From Rhodopseudomonas pentothenatexigens (GTDB taxonomy: Bacteria > Pseudomonadota > Alphaproteobacteria > Rhizobiales > Xanthobacteraceae), in the NCBI RefSeq assembly GCF_900218015.1, contig NZ_UFQQ01000040.1:1-33337 (forward strand): 33,337 bases of DNA, read 5' to 3'. Each line of letters begins with the position of its first letter. Within the stretch, counting starts at the first letter, position 1. Positions 30,702 through 33,337 of this stretch are shown here, one piece after another. The notes under the pieces were generated by a model. It saw only the letters and a list, made by a program, of their open reading frames with translations. It was not told where the DNA came from and did not search any database. Both the position numbers and the translations under genes were made by a program.

Positions 30702-32195
30702 GTGAACCTGATCGTGGTTTCGAACCGAGTTGCCCGTGCGTCGGGGAACGAACCGATGACGGGCGGATTGGCGGCAGCGCTGCTGCCTGTGGTGGAGAAA
30801 TCCGGGGCGATATGGGTCGGGTCGAGCGGGCGGGTCCGTGACGGTGTTCACCGCGAACCTTTCGCCGAGATCGAACAGCTCGGCGCCGGCGCGCTCGCGA
30901 TGCTGGACCTGCCGGCGGCGCATTACGGCGGGTACTACGAAGGCTTCGCCAATTCGGCGCTGTGGCCGGCGCTGCATTCCCGCCCGGATCTGATCCGGGT
31001 CTCGCACGACGATTACCGCTCGTATCGCGAAGTCAATGCGTTCATGGCGCGGGCGTTGCTCCGCTTCCGCAAGCCGGACGCGGCGTTCTGGATTCAGGAC
31101 TATCACTTCCTCGCCCTCGGCGCGGAATTGCGCCAGCTCGGCGTGAACCACCCGATCGGGTTCTTCCTGCACACACCGTGGCCGTCGCGCGCCACCATCG
31201 GCTGCGTTCCGCATCATCGCGAACTGATCGAGGCGATGCTGGCCTATGATCTGATCGGATTCCAGACCGAAGAGGACCGCGGTAATTTCCTCGGCTATGT
31301 CGGATCCGAACTCGGCCTGGAGGTCGCCGACGGTGCGGTGACCACGGCGAGCGGAACGACGCGTTGCGAGGTGTTCGCAATCAGCATCGACTCCGGCGCA
31401 TTCGCCCATCAGGCACAGAAGGCGATGACCCATCCGGAAGTGTCGCGCCTGCGCAAAAGTCTCAATGGCGAGAAGCTGGTGATCGGGGTCGATCGGCTCG
31501 ACTATTCGAAAGGCCTGATCAACCGGGTCAAGGCGTTCGACAAGATGTTGTCCGACCGGCCTGCTTTGCAGCGGGCAGTGTCGCTGCTCCAGATCGCGAC
31601 TCCGTCCCGCGGCACGATCGAGGCTTACGGCAATCTGCAAGGCGATCTCGCCAAGCTGGTCAGCGACGTCAACGGCCGGCTCGGCGAGGTCGACTGGACC
31701 CCGATCCGCTATCTCAACAAGGGCTATCGCCAGAGCGTGCTGGCCGGGCTGTATCGCTCGGCGCATGTCGGGCTGGTCACGCCGCTTCAGGACGGCATGA
31801 ATCTGGTGGCGAAGGAATATGTCGCCGCCCAGAATCCGATCGATCCCGGCGTGCTGGTGCTGTCGAAATTCGCCGGCGCCGCCAACGAGCTCGACACCGC
31901 CCTGCAGGTCAATCCGCACGACATCGACGGCATGTCGCGGGTGATCGCCGCCGCGCTGGCGATGCCGCTGACCGAGCGCCGGCTGCGCTGGGAGGCGATG
32001 ATGGCCAAGCTGCGCGACAACAGCATTCAGCGCTGGTTCGGCGATTTCGTCGGGGCGCTGGAGCGCGCGCACGCCGACAATCGCAGCCACGCTCCGATTC
32101 CGCTGGCGCCGTCGGCGCCGCCATCCTCGATGATGCTGGCCGGCGGCTGGTCACGGCGAACACCCCGGGCGGTCGGCGGCGCGGTGCTGCAATAG
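30702..32195 (+). CDS. otsA: Alpha,alpha-trehalose-phosphate synthase (UDP-forming)
   Basis: A 497-residue GT20 glycosyltransferase that joins glucose-6-phosphate and UDP-glucose. The N-terminal [20 protein letters not shown] carries the glycine-rich substrate loop. [15 protein letters not shown] and [13 protein letters not shown] bind glucose-6-phosphate. [20 protein letters not shown] holds the Arg/Lys pair for UDP-glucose, and [20 protein letters not shown] is the nucleotide-sugar site. Start: the GTG at 30702 is preferred because GGAGGGAGA lies just upstream and the family starts there; an upstream ATG at 30639 would add 21 non-conserved residues. A 30-residue Pro/Ser-rich tail follows the core. 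It works with OtsB upstream. Confidence 0.95.
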   Translation: MNLIVVSNRVARASGNEPMTGGLAAALLPVVEKSGAIWVGSSGRVRDGVHREPFAEIEQLGAGALAMLDLPAAHYGGYYEGFANSALWPALHSRPDLIRVSHDDYRSYREVNAFMARALLRFRKPDAAFWIQDYHFLALGAELRQLGVNHPIGFFLHTPWPSRATIGCVPHHRELIEAMLAYDLIGFQTEEDRGNFLGYVGSELGLEVADGAVTTASGTTRCEVFAISIDSGAFAHQAQKAMTHPEVSRLRKSLNGEKLVIGVDRLDYSKGLINRVKAFDKMLSDRPALQRAVSLLQIATPSRGTIEAYGNLQGDLAKLVSDVNGRLGEVDWTPIRYLNKGYRQSVLAGLYRSAHVGLVTPLQDGMNLVAKEYVAAQNPIDPGVLVLSKFAGAANELDTALQVNPHDIDGMSRVIAAALAMPLTERRLRWEAMMAKLRDNSIQRWFGDFVGALERAHADNRSHAPIPLAPSAPPSSMMLAGGWSRRTPRAVGGAVLQ

Positions 32196-32351
32196 AGCGC
32201 GGGTCCCTCGGGGGACAGCGGCCTACGACGCGCCGCCGGCGGCCAGTCAGGCCGAGCGGTCGCGCCGAAGGGCCGGATTGGGCGTGAATTTTCCCCACCG
32301 GCGGCGCAATCCCTTGCCAAATCCGCCCGACGCGGTCATGAGAGGGCGCCC

Positions 32352-32441
32352 GGAGAGGTGGCCGAGTGGTTGAAGGCGCACGCCTGGAACGCGTGTGTGC
32401 GGGAAACCGTACCGTGGGTTCGAATCCCACTCTCTCCGCCA
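32352..32441 (+). tRNA. tRNA-Ser (GGA)
   Basis: A 90-nt gene beginning GGAGAGGTGGCCGAGTGG. It has a 7-bp acceptor stem, the D-arm with GG, anticodon stem CACGC/GCGTG with loop CTGGAAC (anticodon GGA, reading UCC and UCU), a long variable arm typical of class II serine tRNA, the T-loop TTCGAAT and an encoded CCA. It is complete. The tyrosine-recombinase remnant 87 bases downstream shows that this tRNA served as an integration site. Confidence 0.95.
32418..32441. other. Candidate attachment site in the tRNA 3' end
   Basis: The T-arm and acceptor 3' end of tRNA-Ser is the usual core for site-specific recombination by the integrase class that follows. A second copy would be expected beyond the right edge of the window, so duplication cannot be verified here. 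Confidence 0.4.
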
Positions 32442-32528
32442 TGGCTTCCAAAAACCCGAGTGATTCAAATTCACTAGACAATTTAAGGCTTTCTGCAAGC
32501 GCCAAGTGGTACACGAAAGTGGACACAA

Positions 32529-33250
32529 ATGGCCTTTAAAATGCAGAGTCCTTGGAAGAATCCCCGAAAATTGGTGGTTCAGGCGGCGAGTGCCGGCCAA
32601 CCTTGTCGCGTTTATGGGGGGTAAGCGCGAGATCAAATTTTCGCTTGGCACCTCCGACCCCAAACTCGCGGAGGTTATCTTTCGGGAGAAAAACGCTGAG
32701 ATCGAGCGGCTTTGGCACGAGCATCTCCACGGCCACCAATATGCCAAGCTGTCTCAGCGGCAAATCTCGGCGTTGGCAGGCGAATTCTACCAGGAAACAA
32801 TTGCGGCTCACCGGGACAATCCAGGTCGCGCTGCCGAGTGGGACTTAGAGCTCAGGCGGTTGCGCGAGAAAAAGCGGCGTTTTCTACCGATCCCCCCGAA
32901 TTTCCACCTTCGAATGAGCTTTGCCAAGGAAGCTGACGCCTTTCTGGAGAGGAAGGGGCTCCGGCTTTCGGGACAAATTCAGGATCTCTTCATCGAGGAA
33001 TTTGTCCGCGCCAAAGTCCAAGCGGCCGAACACATCAAGAAACTGGCCGGCGGTGATTGGCGGCCCGATCCTGACGCGGGACGCTTTGCCCCTTCAGAGG
33101 CTTTGAAATCCGCCGGTGCGGTCGATGCCATGGACATGTTCGAGCGCTACGCCGACGAAGCCGACCTCGCCGACAAGACACGCCGTTCTTGGCGAACGAA
33201 GCTGAAATCGCTGATGGAGTTTGTTGGGCACGACGACCTAGCTGTGAGCT
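32529..33250 (+). pseudogene. Tyrosine recombinase (phage integrase), decayed
   Basis: The N-terminus MAFKMQSPWKNPR begins at the ATG of 32529, then the frame breaks near 32567-32570. It resumes in the frame that reads WWFRRRVPANLVAFMGGKRE and IKFSLGTSDPKLAEVIFREK. About five bases (enough for a TG pair) appear to be missing between PR and WWF, the usual link in this family. The sequence then runs through the SAM-like core-binding domain (DMFERYADEADLADKTRRSW, about residue 210) and stops at EFVGHDDLAV where foreign DNA begins. The catalytic domain with R-H-R-Y is therefore absent. Integration at the adjacent tRNA-Ser is inferred from position. Confidence 0.85.
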
Positions 33251-33337
33251 TTCATTAGGTTGTCCATCCGGTCCGGACCGGGGATGCTGAGGTTGCGATG
33301 CTTCAGTATCCAGGGAGGGACCGGATGAACATTCACA
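33243..33337 (+). mobile_element. Left end of an IS481-like insertion sequence
   Basis: After the last integrase codons, sequence unrelated to the recombinase begins, with TTAGGTTGTCCATCCGGTCC and a GGTCCGGACC palindrome, a layout like the terminal region of IS481-family elements. A gene start follows at 33325. The exact tip is uncertain (33240-33257), and the right end lies outside the window, so terminal repeats and target duplication cannot be checked. Confidence 0.6.
33325..33337 (+). CDS. IS481-family transposase, first codons only
   Basis: AGGGAGGGACCGG precedes an ATG, and the four readable residues, MNIH, match the common start of IS481-family transposases (MNIHKNARLT). Only 13 bases are present, so the identification rests on the ribosome-binding site, the start and the upstream element-like DNA. 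Confidence 0.5.

Noticed and set aside
1-33337. CRISPR array
   Set aside because: No regularly spaced direct repeats of 24-40 bases and no cas gene; the repeats seen are palindromic, dispersed elements.
1-33337. Retron or diversity-generating element linked to the structured RNA region
   Set aside because: No reverse transcriptase gene or template/variable repeat pair exists in the window.

Overview
The window looks like the chromosome of an alphaproteobacterium of the Nitrobacteraceae (Bradyrhizobiaceae), most likely Rhodopseudomonas palustris or a close relative. The evidence is high G+C coding DNA, the gene content (CpdR-type regulator, TIGR02302-type giant membrane protein, DUF2125 protein, argH/tlpA and lysA neighbourhood, etfBA beside a PduO-type adenosyltransferase, twin-helix HIG1 protein) and short palindromic intergenic repeats typical of this group. 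The assignment is inference from family knowledge; no database was searched.

Layout. 1-1.45 kb: a palindromic repeat and a DUF2125 gene. 1.45-5.1 kb: an accessory island, richer in A/T, lying between the DUF2125 gene and chaC. It holds a small HARE/winged-helix-like protein behind a perfect 19-bp inverted repeat, then a compact structured segment (hairpin, 8-codon ORF with a perfect Shine-Dalgarno, second hairpin, 76-nt tRNA-like fold ending in CCA). Next come the C-terminal stub of an XRE regulator, a broken IS1595-type transposase, two unknown small genes and a frameshifted conserved 154-residue protein. 5.1-10.6 kb: core genes (chaC, a plsC-like acyltransferase, ydcF-like, ftsEX, a zinc-ribbon membrane protein, cpdR). 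10.6-13.9 kb: repeats, the large TIGR02302 protein and a carboxymuconolactone-decarboxylase-family gene. 14.1-18 kb: lysA with its small lipoprotein, argH and divergent tlpA. 18-20.2 kb: a YjfB-like small protein and a divergent quinone reductase/LysR pair. 20.2-24 kb: 3-hydroxyacyl-CoA dehydrogenase, etfA, etfB, cobalamin adenosyltransferase and HIG1 protein, all on the minus strand. 24-28 kb: yihY overlapping a soluble hybrid histidine kinase tail to tail, gluQRS and an AlkA-like glycosylase. 28-32.2 kb: an MFS transporter translationally coupled to otsB, then otsA (trehalose synthesis). 32.3 kb to the end: tRNA-Ser(GGA) followed by a decayed tyrosine recombinase cut by the start of an IS481-like element, marking the edge of a second mobile region.

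Functional links. FtsE/FtsX form one ABC complex at the division site and overlap by 8 bp. LysA and the lipoprotein are an operon ending in lysine synthesis. EtfA/EtfB and the neighbouring hydroxyacyl-CoA dehydrogenase serve acyl-CoA oxidation and electron transfer. OtsB and OtsA make trehalose, with an upstream MFS carrier in the same transcription unit as otsB. The two accessory segments are mobile-DNA graveyards: every recombinase or transposase gene that can be read in them is broken, except the last one, which is cut by the window edge.

The most unusual stretch is 1.54-2.33 kb, where a promoter-overlapping perfect dyad, a tiny ORF with an ideal ribosome-binding site and a tRNA-like fold sit side by side. 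Nothing in the window can be shown to be a complete new defence or mobile system.
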